Position numbers and translations under genes: made by a program. From Candidatus Zipacnadia bacterium (GTDB lineage: Bacteria > Armatimonadota > Zipacnadia > Zipacnadales > Zipacnadaceae), in contig JALGTD010000103.1 of NCBI GenBank assembly GCA_029821515.1, forward strand, positions 1-6,914: a stretch of 6,914 bases of DNA. The letters run 5' to 3'. The notes under the pieces are model-generated. The model saw nothing but the letters and a program-made list of their open reading frames with translations. It was not told the DNA's origin and searched no databases. Below are positions 1-5,573 of this stretch, piece by piece. Every line of letters starts with the position of its first letter. Positions within the stretch are counted from its first letter, which is position 1.

Positions 1-270
1 GAGCATACCAGCGGCGCGGACATTCTCATCGTCGCCGTTGGGGTACCGGGTCTCATCAAGGGTGATATGATCAAGCCGGGCGCGGCGGTAATTGACGTGG
101 GCATCAACCGCGTGAAGGACCCTGAGACTGGCAAGCGAAAGACGGTTGGCGACGTGGCCTTTGACGAAGCTGCGGAGGTCGCCGGCATTATCACGCCGGT
201 ACCCGGCGGCGTCGGGCCGATAACCACGGCGATGCTGCTGCAGAGCACCCTGCGGGCAGCGCAGGCGTAA
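1..270 (+). CDS. folD: FolD, bifunctional methylene-THF dehydrogenase / methenyl-THF cyclohydrolase, C-terminal part
   Basis: The frame is open from base 1 to the TAA at 268-270, giving 89 residues. The N-terminal two thirds lie outside the window. FolD is cytosolic and interconverts 5,10-methylene-, 5,10-methenyl- and 10-formyl-tetrahydrofolate using NAD(P). The visible part is the end of the Rossmann-like cofactor domain and the C-terminal helix. It carries the family's ADILIVAVG stretch, then IKGDMIKPGAAVIDVGINR, and the near-invariant PGGVGPITTAMLL close to the end. An ATG at 67 is internal to this conserved block and is not a real start. The stop is followed 72 bases later by metF, whose enzyme uses the methylene-THF that FolD handles, so co-transcription is plausible. 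The family call is very secure. Confidence 0.96.
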   Translation, partial: EHTSGADILIVAVGVPGLIKGDMIKPGAAVIDVGINRVKDPETGKRKTVGDVAFDEAAEVAGIITPVPGGVGPITTAMLLQSTLRAAQA

Positions 271-297
271 GTGGACCAATAGAGAAACGCATGGCAC

Positions 298-316
298 GAC
301 AGGCGAGACGCCTGTC
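298..316 (+). other. Perfect hairpin in the folD-metF spacer
   Basis: GACAGGCG (298-305) and CGCCTGTC (309-316) form an 8-bp GC-rich perfect stem with a three-base AGA loop. It lies 27 bases after the folD stop and 15 bases before the metF Shine-Dalgarno. No T-run follows, so it is not a typical intrinsic terminator. It could be a weak attenuating or mRNA-processing/stability structure between two co-transcribed genes. The structure is seen directly; the function is inference. Confidence 0.5.
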
Positions 317-342
317 CTACTGCACTGACGGGAGGACAAACT

Positions 343-1221
343 ATGAAGCTGTCTCAGGCATTTGCAGAACAAGACTTTGTGATAACTGGAGAAGTCGGGC
401 CGCCCAAGGGGGCAACTGTCGAGGAGGTACTCGAAGGCGGGCGGACTATGAAGGATTATGTGACGGCGGTTAACGTCACTGACAACCAGAGCGCGGTAAT
501 GCGGCTGGGGTCGCTGGCCGTCTCGCGGCTGCTGAAAGAAGAGGGTATCGAGCCGGTCTTTCAGATGGTGTGCCGCGACCGCAATCGCATCGCGCTCCAG
601 TCCGATCTGCTCTCCGCTGAGGTCCTGGATATTGATAATGTTCTCATTATCACCGGTGACCATATGGCGCTGGGCGATCATCCCGGAGCCAGGCCGGTCT
701 TTGGCCTGGATTCGGTGCAACTGCTGGAGGTGGCCAGGGGCCTCAACGAGGGCCACGATATGGAAGGCAATGAGCTGGAAGCGCCTACTGACCTGTGCCT
801 GGGTGCGGTGGTCAGTCCGGCCAGCGCACAGTTGGATATGCAGATTATAAAGCTAAAGAAGAAGGTCGAAGCTGGTGCCGAGTTCATCCAGACGCAGGCT
901 GTCTATGACCCGGTCACCTTCGGAGAGTTTATGGAGAAGGTGGAGGGTCTGGGTGTGCCGATAATGGCGGGGATTGTTCCGGTTAAGTCGGCGGGGATGG
1001 CCAAATATATGAATGCTAATGTCTCCGGCGTACAAGTACCTGAGGAGATTATCCAGCGGATGGCTGACACCCCTAAAGAGGACCGAAAGAAAGTCGCTAC
1101 CGAGATAACCGCCGAGTTCATTCGCGACATCAAAGACATCTGCCAGGGCGCGCATATTATGCCGCAGGGCTGGGATGACATCGTGCCCGGCGCAGTAAAG
1201 CTGGCCGGCTTGGCGGATTGA
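343..1221 (+). CDS. metF: MetF, 5,10-methylenetetrahydrofolate reductase
   Basis: A 292-residue cytosolic TIM-barrel flavoprotein that reduces 5,10-methylene-THF to 5-methyl-THF, feeding methionine synthesis or a Wood-Ljungdahl-type methyl branch. Its length matches bacterial MetF (about 290-300 residues) and it has no eukaryotic-type SAM-binding C-terminal domain. E17 in TGEVGPPKG corresponds to the conserved N-terminal catalytic Glu. VLIITGDH, with D106, is the flavin/folate-site Asp motif, followed by the GDHPGARPVFGLDSV region usual in this subfamily. The EFIQTQAVYD motif (around residues 181-188) is also typical. The ATG at 343 is preceded by GGGAGG (330-335) at normal spacing and opens directly into the barrel. 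The last 54 codons are repeated near-identically at 2001-2165. Whether it serves methionine synthesis or acetyl-CoA pathway chemistry cannot be read here; no metV is visible. Confidence 0.95.
   Translation: MKLSQAFAEQDFVITGEVGPPKGATVEEVLEGGRTMKDYVTAVNVTDNQSAVMRLGSLAVSRLLKEEGIEPVFQMVCRDRNRIALQSDLLSAEVLDIDNVLIITGDHMALGDHPGARPVFGLDSVQLLEVARGLNEGHDMEGNELEAPTDLCLGAVVSPASAQLDMQIIKLKKKVEAGAEFIQTQAVYDPVTFGEFMEKVEGLGVPIMAGIVPVKSAGMAKYMNANVSGVQVPEEIIQRMADTPKEDRKKVATEITAEFIRDIKDICQGAHIMPQGWDDIVPGAVKLAGLAD
1057..1221 (+). repeat. Direct repeat, copy A: 3' end of intact metF
   Basis: These 165 bases recur in the same orientation at 2001-2165 (offset 944) with nine mismatches by hand alignment, at 1060, 1064, 1065, 1068, 1071, 1074, 1180, 1209 and 1210. 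The 105-base core 1075-1179 is identical to 2019-2123. Both copies end at the same TGA. The sequences after the stops (1222 onward and 2166 onward) show no evident similarity, so this is not a simple tandem duplication of a longer block. Confidence 0.95.
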
Positions 1222-1376
1222 GTCAGCACCTTCAGACTAGTCGACGAGTCTCCTGGCGGGCGGAGTTTAATCGTGCTCATTCGCAGCGCGCAGATAAGCA
1301 GGGGAAAAGATCTCCTAAATAGATAAAATAAAAGCGAAGGAGTCATAGCGAGTAGTAAAACAAGGGAGGGGATATT

Positions 1377-1892
1377 GTGACCAAGGATATTGACGAGCAG
1401 GTACAACCTGAAGGGATGGGTGAAGAAATGGATCTGCAGGTGGAGGGGCGTGCGCCGCGCCGGAAAGGAGGCGGATTCTGGGCAGTGACGACCCTGATCT
1501 TTGTGGTGACTACTGCGGTGCTGGCCTGGCTTTACACCGTCCAGCTAGATGAACTGGCGGCATTGCGCGCCGAGGCTGACCAGGCAAGCAGTCAAGTGCT
1601 CAGGTTACGGCAAGCTAATAAACAAGTCTCGAGTCAACTTGCCGAACTAATGGACAAGCTCAGGGAGGTTGTGAATGTAGTAAAAGGGGTTGAGGGTGTT
1701 GAAGAGCCCCAAGGCACCGCCGAGCCGCCTGCGCCGGAAGCGGCAGCCCGACCCGCTGAAGTAGAGCCTGCCGAGGCGCCCGAGTCACAACCAGCCGAAA
1801 TAGCCCAACCGGCTGAGGAGGAGCAGACCGAGGCTGGGCCGCAACCGGAGGCACCTGCGCCGCGAGTACGTCCGGTTCCTCTGCGCCGTTAG
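1377..1892 (+). CDS. Unrecognised single-pass membrane protein with coiled coil and Pro/Glu/Ala-rich tail
   Basis: A 171-residue protein I cannot assign to a family. It starts at a GTG preceded by GGGAGGGG at 1365-1372, a very good ribosome site. Residues 1-32 are polar and end in a basic patch (RAPRRKGGG), so the N-terminus is probably cytoplasmic. Residues 33-54 are one hydrophobic helix (FWAVTTLIFVVTTAVLAWLY). Residues 55-99 form a heptad-like amphipathic region, likely coiled coil. From about 105 onward the sequence is low-complexity Pro/Glu/Ala/Gln, ending in an Arg/Pro-rich tail (RVRPVPLRR). The layout recalls small envelope or division-associated anchors, but that is only analogy. The gene lies between metF and the orphan metF 3' fragment. 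The 155-base leader (1222-1376) becomes A-rich, with a TAAAAT at 1324-1329 but no convincing -35 box, so its promoter is unclear. The tail is compositionally biased, but the start, ribosome site and domain order favour a real gene. Confidence 0.72.
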   Translation: MTKDIDEQVQPEGMGEEMDLQVEGRAPRRKGGGFWAVTTLIFVVTTAVLAWLYTVQLDELAALRAEADQASSQVLRLRQANKQVSSQLAELMDKLREVVNVVKGVEGVEEPQGTAEPPAPEAAARPAEVEPAEAPESQPAEIAQPAEEEQTEAGPQPEAPAPRVRPVPLRR

Positions 1893-1937
1893 GGGAGCCG
1901 TTGGAGCAGCTCAACCAGGTATGGCTAACGGAGGGCT

Positions 1938-1970
1938 GCCGCTATATTATTATGGTAGCTATATAGCGGC
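1938..1970 (+). other. 10-bp perfect inverted repeat (hairpin/palindrome)
   Basis: GCCGCTATAT (1938-1947) pairs perfectly with ATATAGCGGC (1961-1970) around a 13-base loop. It begins 45 bases after the stop of the unrecognised membrane gene. There is no T-tract on either side, so it is not a canonical intrinsic terminator, although a 10-bp stem there could still protect a transcript 3' end. It is followed by a smaller inverted repeat, CGGA-CAAAA-TCCG, at about 1970-1982. It could also be the end of a mobile or recombined segment, because the metF fragment starts 31 bases later. Confidence 0.6.
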
Positions 1971-2000
1971 GGACAAAATCCGTAGTGCCAAACTAACTCT

Positions 2001-2165
2001 CGGCTGGGCGATACTCCCAAAGAGGACCGAAAGAAAGTCGCTACCGAGATAACCGCCGAGTTCATTCGCGACATCAAAGACATCTGCCAGGGCGCGCATA
2101 TTATGCCGCAGGGCTGGGATGACGTCGTGCCCGGCGCAGTAAAGCTGGCCGGTCTGGCGGATTGA
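2001..2165 (+). pseudogene. Orphan 3' fragment of a second metF (last 54 codons, no 5' end)
   Basis: In frame this reads R-L-G-D-T-P-K-E-D and continues through the MetF C-terminus to a TGA. It matches residues 239-292 of the intact MetF with only three conservative replacements (M to L, A to G, I to V). Similarity fades upstream of 2001, and the frame is closed by a TAG at 1983-1985, so the catalytic barrel is missing and no start is present. It cannot make a working reductase. Of nine base differences from the intact gene, six are silent in type (third positions, or a Leu TTG/CTG switch). This indicates that the two sequences diverged while both were under protein-level selection, so the fragment is probably a remnant of, or import from, a functional metF rather than a decayed recent copy. 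The 105-base identical core (2019-2123) suggests later exchange between the copies. Confidence 0.93.
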
Positions 2166-2262
2166 TGGAGAGCCTCCGGAGCAATTAGCTGACTTCGGTC
2201 GGATACAGCCATGTAATTTGCTCTTTTGAGCGCGGCGCTTGCGGGCGTCGTGCTGGTTCTGG

Positions 2263-2291
2263 TTGCCACAAACGGAGTTTTATGTTATTAT
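2263..2291 (+). promoter_or_regulatory. Sigma70-type promoter driving rnpA-yidD-yidC-jag
   Basis: TTGCCA (2263-2268) and TATTAT (2286-2291) each match consensus at five of six bases and are separated by an optimal 17-base spacer. A TG dinucleotide at 2283-2284 gives an extended -10 (TGTTATTAT). Transcription would start at about 2297-2299, leaving a leader of roughly 65 bases before the rnpA ATG. It stands where the rpmH-rnpA promoter region would normally be and is the best promoter match I see in the window. It was called by eye. Confidence 0.75.
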
Positions 2292-2341
2292 TTATAGCCC
2301 GTGTGGCTCAAGCCGGTCGCGCGGAATGGTTCGGCGTTGAC

Positions 2342-2347
2342 GGGAGG
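2342..2347 (+). promoter_or_regulatory. Probable Shine-Dalgarno for rnpA, unusually far from the ATG
   Basis: GGGAGG is the only purine-rich ribosome-binding candidate upstream of the RnpA homology, but it lies 16 bases before the ATG at 2364 rather than 5-9. An upstream in-frame GTG at 2301 sits essentially at the predicted transcript start and would add 21 residues with no family counterpart. An in-frame TTG at 2337 lies upstream of this site and so cannot use it. The ATG at 2364 is therefore preferred. Confidence 0.45.
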
Positions 2348-2363
2348 GACAGGTCGGGCAGCA

Positions 2364-2702
2364 ATGGCAACTGGTGTGACCCTGCGGCAGCAGCGGGATT
2401 TTGACTGGCTGTTTGAATCGGGGCAGCGATACTACGACAAGTTGTTGGTGACCGTTGTGCGCCTGCGCTCGGGAAGTGACCAGGCGCGGGTTGCCTTTAT
2501 AGTGGGGAGAAAGGTTGACAAGCGGGCGGTGGTGCGCAATCGCATCAAGCGCCGTCTGCGCGAGGCCTGGCGCCGCGAGGTGCCCCAGCCATCTGTCGGT
2601 GCTGATATCGCCTTTGTGGCTTCGCCAGCTTCAGCCCAGGCCAGCTATTGGGATCTGGCAGAAATAATGAAGGCGCACCTGGCGCAGGCTGGCCTGGCTT
2701 AG
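2364..2702 (+). CDS. rnpA: RnpA, protein subunit of ribonuclease P
   Basis: A 112-residue basic protein, the usual RnpA size. It assists the RNase P RNA in removing 5' leaders from pre-tRNAs in the cytoplasm. It opens with LRQQRDFDWLFESG, equivalent to the family's N-terminal 'L....F..vf..G' segment. Then comes RVAFIVGRKVDKRAVVRNRIKRRLRE: the RNR motif is at residues 58-60, followed by the basic helix that contacts RNA. The rest (DIAFVASPASA) fits the family's last strand and helix. The frame is open upstream to a GTG at 2301, but homology begins at the ATG at 2364. The expected rpmH partner is missing upstream. yidD follows after 37 bases, as in most bacteria. Confidence 0.95.
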   Translation: MATGVTLRQQRDFDWLFESGQRYYDKLLVTVVRLRSGSDQARVAFIVGRKVDKRAVVRNRIKRRLREAWRREVPQPSVGADIAFVASPASAQASYWDLAEIMKAHLAQAGLA

Positions 2703-2739
2703 ATTGCGCACAGTTGCGGAGGACTAACAGAATAGCAAG

Positions 2740-3039
2740 ATGCGCAGACTCATTCAACGACTGTCAATTGGTGTAATCCGGTTGTACCAGCGGACCTTAT
2801 CCAGATTGCTGCCGCCAACTTGCCGCTACCGTCCAACGTGTTCTGAATATGCTGTGCAGGCGGTCCAAGTCCACGGAGTAGTGGAGGGACTATGGCTGGG
2901 GTTACGACGGATACTGCGCTGTCATCCATTCGCCGTGGGGGGTTACGATCCGGTGCCGCGCCGGCCCAGTCGAGCGAATCAAGCTCCTAAGCAATCTACT
3001 GAAGCAAAGTTGAAGGATATATATGAGAAGAACCGTTAG
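2740..3039 (+). CDS. yidD: YidD, membrane protein insertion efficiency factor
   Basis: A small 99-residue protein of the YidD (haemolytic-domain) family. It is a membrane-associated helper for YidC-dependent insertion of inner-membrane proteins. It has the amphipathic N-terminal helix (IRLYQRTLSRLLPP), the three conserved cysteines C28, C34 and C61 in CRYRPTCSEYA and ILRCHPFAVGGYDPVP, and the central G-x-x-x-G-L-W helix. A TAA at 2725-2727 in the same frame rules out an earlier start, so the ATG at 2740 is the first possible. The GGAGG at 2718-2722 is 17 bases away, which is long, so initiation may be weak or coupled to rnpA. The C-terminal 25 residues are a charged, unconserved tail. The last 17 bases overlap the start of yidC, which implies translational coupling. 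Confidence 0.94.
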   Translation: MRRLIQRLSIGVIRLYQRTLSRLLPPTCRYRPTCSEYAVQAVQVHGVVEGLWLGLRRILRCHPFAVGGYDPVPRRPSRANQAPKQSTEAKLKDIYEKNR

Positions 3040-4702
3040 CCACTACGCTGGGTTCCTGGTGCTGACAATGCTGGCACTGGGTATATTGTCTGCATCCCCT
3101 GTGATCTGGGCCGAGCCTCTGCCTGGCCAGGAAGGGCTACCTCCTGAGTTGGTCATCCAGGCTGTGCCCGCTCTCGATGATCAGATTGATGTCCTTGAGG
3201 ATCTGGCCGACTATGCCGAAGAAAATGCCCCCGAGACCGGTTTCCTTGCCAGTCTGAAGAGCATGTTCTCAGGTGGCCAGGGGCCGCGGCTGGTCAACAT
3301 CAGTGATCTGGCAGCCCATATTGAAGATCTCAAGGGCAATATCGTGGCAGTAGAAGCTGTCTATGAGGCACAGGACGAGGGGCAGGGTCTATTTCGCAGC
3401 ATCGGTGTCAGTTGCCATTTGACCTGGGCTGGGGGGACTCAGCCTCAGGGCTTTCCTGACGCCGGGCCTGATGGCCTGCCCGCCCGAGTCGAGGGAACTG
3501 TTGAGGTCAATGAGCAGGGCGAACCTGTGATCAGAGTGCAGAAGCTGACCCCGGCCATGGCGCTAACCTTCATTCGCCTGGCCCGCGCTTACGAACTTGA
3601 TGAAGAATACAAAGATGCCGTTGAGGCTTACCAGGCCGGTGCCCAGGCCAGTGGCACTTCTGGATATCAGTATGGCGCTTTCGCGCAGGTTCATGGTGCC
3701 GAAGTCGCGCTATCTCAGCTTAAGGATAAAGCCAAAGCGCGAGTGATGTATGACCGGGCATGGACCGCATATGCGGCAGGCGGTAAAGATGACTTCTATA
3801 CCTGGACGCATCCGGCAAATGGCGATAAGTGGCAGAAGCAACTGATCCGTAAGACTATCGCCGAACCGCTTGATAGTCTGAAGCGAGGAGGCTTTTGGTA
3901 CGGGCTGGTTAGTGCGTTCGTCAGTATCGCTGGTGGTCACAAGGCACTTGGCATAATCCTGCTGGCGATAGTGACCCGCTTGATGATCTATCCGCTGACC
4001 AAAAAGCAGCTTTCCTCGATGCAGGCGATGCAGGCAATTCAACCGCAGATAAAGCAACTGCAGAAGAAATATAAAGACGATAAGCAGAAATTCCAGGAGG
4101 AGTTTTGGAATCTCTCTAAGGAACACAATGTCAATCCGCTGGGCGGCTGCCTGCCCTTGATTGTTCAGATGCCCATATTGATTATGATCTACCGGGGTAT
4201 TCGCGACTATGTTGTCCAGTTCGACGGAGCTTCGTTTCTATGGGTGCCCAACCTATCGCAGCCGGACATGCCTCTGCTGATAGCCTATGCAATCAGTATG
4301 TTCCTGTTCCAGAAGATGACCGAAAAGATGAATCCAGCCGCCGCCGCAGATCCCCAGCAGGCTCAGCAGCAGAAGATGATGGCATATCTGATGCCGGCAA
4401 TGTTCTTCTTTCTGTTCCGGGGAATGTCGGCTGCCTTCATCCTATACTGGTTGAGTGCCAACCTGGTCTACTTCGGCGAGCATCTGTGGTATCGGCGCAC
4501 GCACACTCCCGGAGAAGAATCGGAGAAGAGCAAAAAAAGTTCCAGTGGCTTTGTAGCGGCAATGGCGAAGATGGTGTCCGGAGCAACAGGCAAAGCCGAG
4601 AAAGAGGACAAAGCTGCCCCGCTGCCTCCCAGCTACGAGAAAACGCGAGCGGCCTCTGAAGGCAGGAAAATCGGTAAAGAGAAGGACGAAAAGAGGAAGT
4701 GA
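3023..4702 (+). CDS. yidC: YidC/Oxa1 membrane protein insertase with a TPR-like exported N-terminal region
   Basis: A 559-residue inner-membrane insertase that places proteins in the membrane alone or with SecYEG. The ATG at 3023 has AAGGA (3012-3016) at six bases. Residues 1-30 look like a cleavable signal peptide (basic MRR, hydrophobic core, then VIWA/EP). Residues 31-285 are predicted periplasmic. Within them about 178-250 look like paired helical repeats (LARAYELDEEYKDAVEAYQAG) resembling TPRs, not obviously the beta-sandwich P1 domain of E. coli YidC. The Oxa1 core begins near 289 (GGFWYGLVSAF). R319, in IVTRLMIYPLTKKQ, is the conserved groove arginine. After it come the K/Q-rich cytoplasmic hairpin, NPLGGCLPLIVQMPI (around 371-385), and further membrane helices near 416-430 and 452-482, including AFILYWLSANL. 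A highly charged Lys-rich tail (about 490-559) ends in KRK, a feature linked to ribosome contact in some YidC proteins. The insertase core call is secure; the TPR reading is by eye. Confidence 0.95.
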   Translation: MRRTVSHYAGFLVLTMLALGILSASPVIWAEPLPGQEGLPPELVIQAVPALDDQIDVLEDLADYAEENAPETGFLASLKSMFSGGQGPRLVNISDLAAHIEDLKGNIVAVEAVYEAQDEGQGLFRSIGVSCHLTWAGGTQPQGFPDAGPDGLPARVEGTVEVNEQGEPVIRVQKLTPAMALTFIRLARAYELDEEYKDAVEAYQAGAQASGTSGYQYGAFAQVHGAEVALSQLKDKAKARVMYDRAWTAYAAGGKDDFYTWTHPANGDKWQKQLIRKTIAEPLDSLKRGGFWYGLVSAFVSIAGGHKALGIILLAIVTRLMIYPLTKKQLSSMQAMQAIQPQIKQLQKKYKDDKQKFQEEFWNLSKEHNVNPLGGCLPLIVQMPILIMIYRGIRDYVVQFDGASFLWVPNLSQPDMPLLIAYAISMFLFQKMTEKMNPAAAADPQQAQQQKMMAYLMPAMFFFLFRGMSAAFILYWLSANLVYFGEHLWYRRTHTPGEESEKSKKSSSGFVAAMAKMVSGATGKAEKEDKAAPLPPSYEKTRAASEGRKIGKEKDEKRK

Positions 4703-4705
4703 GCA

Positions 4706-4734
4706 CACTGGGCATAGCCGGTTGATGGCCAGTG
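4706..4734 (+). other. Weak hairpin in the yidC-jag spacer
   Basis: CACTGG (4706-4711) pairs with CCAGTG (4729-4734). After one G-G mismatch, three more base pairs (CAT/ATG) extend the stem, leaving a nine-base loop. There is no T-tract, and the jag ribosome site follows within 13 bases, so it does not look like a terminator. It may modulate read-through or jag translation, or be incidental. Confidence 0.3.
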
Positions 4735-4763
4735 ATTGGAATAGACAGGAAGGATAAGAGAGT

Positions 4764-5552
4764 ATGCGTTCCGTAGAGATATCTGCTTCCAGCCTGGAAG
4801 AAGCCCGTAGGGCCGCTGCATTTCAACTTGGTGCTCCTGAGGAAGAGATCGAGATTGAAGTGCTGAAGACGTCTCACAAGGTCTTTGGTATCATAGGTTC
4901 GGGCGAATATCGCGTCCGGGCCACCTACGAAGAAGGCGCAGTCCAGTCGGCTGCTCCTGAAGCAGAGGCTGAAGTGTCTGCTGGCGAAGCTGGCCCGCAG
5001 TTGGCTGAGGCACCCAGTGAACCTGCTGCGGGGCTCCAGCCGCCTCCGCCAGTCACTGAGCAGCCGGATGATCCGAAGCAAGCAGTCGCCGAGCGAGCTC
5101 GCCAGCTCACTGAGGACATTGTTACGATGATCGGCATTGATGTCCCGGTTACGATTAGCAGCGTCGGAGAAGAAGAAGTTGAGATCGTAATGGAAGGTGA
5201 CGACAGCCTGGGGCTGCTGATCGGGCAGGAGGGTAATACGCTCGACGCGCTGCAACTGATTGTGGCTATCGGAGCCAACAAAGGCATCGAGGACGGCTGT
5301 CGGGTAATCCTGGACACCTCTGGCGGATACCGCGAGCGCCACCGCGAGCATCTGTGCCGCCAGGCCCAGCAGGCTGCCGAAGAAGCTCAGGCCACCGGGC
5401 GCGAAGTCGTTATGAGTGACCTGAAGAGCTATGAGCGGCGCATAGTACATATGGAGCTGGCCGACGAGCCAGGCGTAGAAACCTACTCCGAGGGCGAAGG
5501 GCGCTACCGCCGTCTGGTGATCTCGCCGGTCAGCAATGAGTCACCAGACTGA
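4764..5552 (+). CDS. jag: Jag/KhpB (SpoIIIJ-associated) RNA-binding protein
   Basis: A 262-residue cytoplasmic RNA-binding protein with the complete Jag-N / KH / R3H layout. In firmicutes the family partners KhpA and affects cell elongation and division. Residues 1-54 are the Jag-N domain (ASSLEEARRAAAFQLG and KVFGIIGSGEYRVR). Residues 57-110 are an acidic, Ala/Pro-rich flexible linker. The KH domain (about 112-185) has its GxxG loop at G154-Q-E-G157 in GLLIGQEGNTLDALQ. The R3H domain has R225 and H229 in SYERRIVHMELADEPGV and ends in YRRLVISP. The ATG at 4764 is preceded by AGGAAGGA (4747-4754). The gene follows yidC by 61 bases, the arrangement that gave the family its name, and probably shares the rnpA transcript. 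The next gene starts 21 bases after its stop. Confidence 0.95.
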   Translation: MRSVEISASSLEEARRAAAFQLGAPEEEIEIEVLKTSHKVFGIIGSGEYRVRATYEEGAVQSAAPEAEAEVSAGEAGPQLAEAPSEPAAGLQPPPPVTEQPDDPKQAVAERARQLTEDIVTMIGIDVPVTISSVGEEEVEIVMEGDDSLGLLIGQEGNTLDALQLIVAIGANKGIEDGCRVILDTSGGYRERHREHLCRQAQQAAEEAQATGREVVMSDLKSYERRIVHMELADEPGVETYSEGEGRYRRLVISPVSNESPD

Positions 5553-5573
5553 TAAGTCAGCGAGAGTGATGGC

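Larger units (their letters stand above)
1893..2300 (+). other. 408-base stretch without an intact gene: junction region where rpmH would be expected
   Basis: Between the orphan membrane gene and the RnpA transcript start I see, in order: a palindrome (1938-1970), the headless metF fragment (2001-2165), about 95 bases with no recognisable content, and a promoter (2263-2291). In most bacteria rpmH (ribosomal protein L34, about 45 very basic residues) sits directly upstream of rnpA. I checked the frames here by eye for its Lys/Arg-rich signature and did not find it or a remnant. Short reading frames on the minus strand are shadows of the metF copy. Confidence 0.7.

Noticed and set aside
291..473. 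Small + strand frame overlapping the folD-metF spacer and the metF start
   Set aside because: It runs out of frame through the conserved metF N-terminus and has no ribosome site or recognisable content.
903..1406. Minus-strand frame over metF, with similar antisense peptides at 1925-2269
   Set aside because: The shared antisense peptide only reflects the duplicated metF 3' end; the sense reading is the conserved protein.
2166..2262. Possible hidden or decayed rpmH
   Set aside because: The Arg/Cys/Gly-rich frame starting near 2222 lacks the L34 start, its Lys/Arg pattern and any in-frame start of suitable length.
2301..2363. GTG start at 2301 giving RnpA a 21-residue N-terminal extension
   Set aside because: It coincides with the predicted transcript start, lacks a ribosome site, and the extra residues have no counterpart in the family.
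2797..2805. DnaA-box-like TTATCCAGA, prompted by the oriC-typical neighbourhood of rnpA
   Set aside because: It is a single imperfect match inside the yidD coding sequence with no cluster nearby; there is no evidence of an origin.
4437..5450. Long minus-strand open frame (337 codons) across the yidC end and most of jag
   Set aside because: It lies antisense to two genes with clear domain motifs, spans their intergenic gap, and its translation is Ser/Leu/Arg/Cys-rich with no recognisable domain. It is a shadow.
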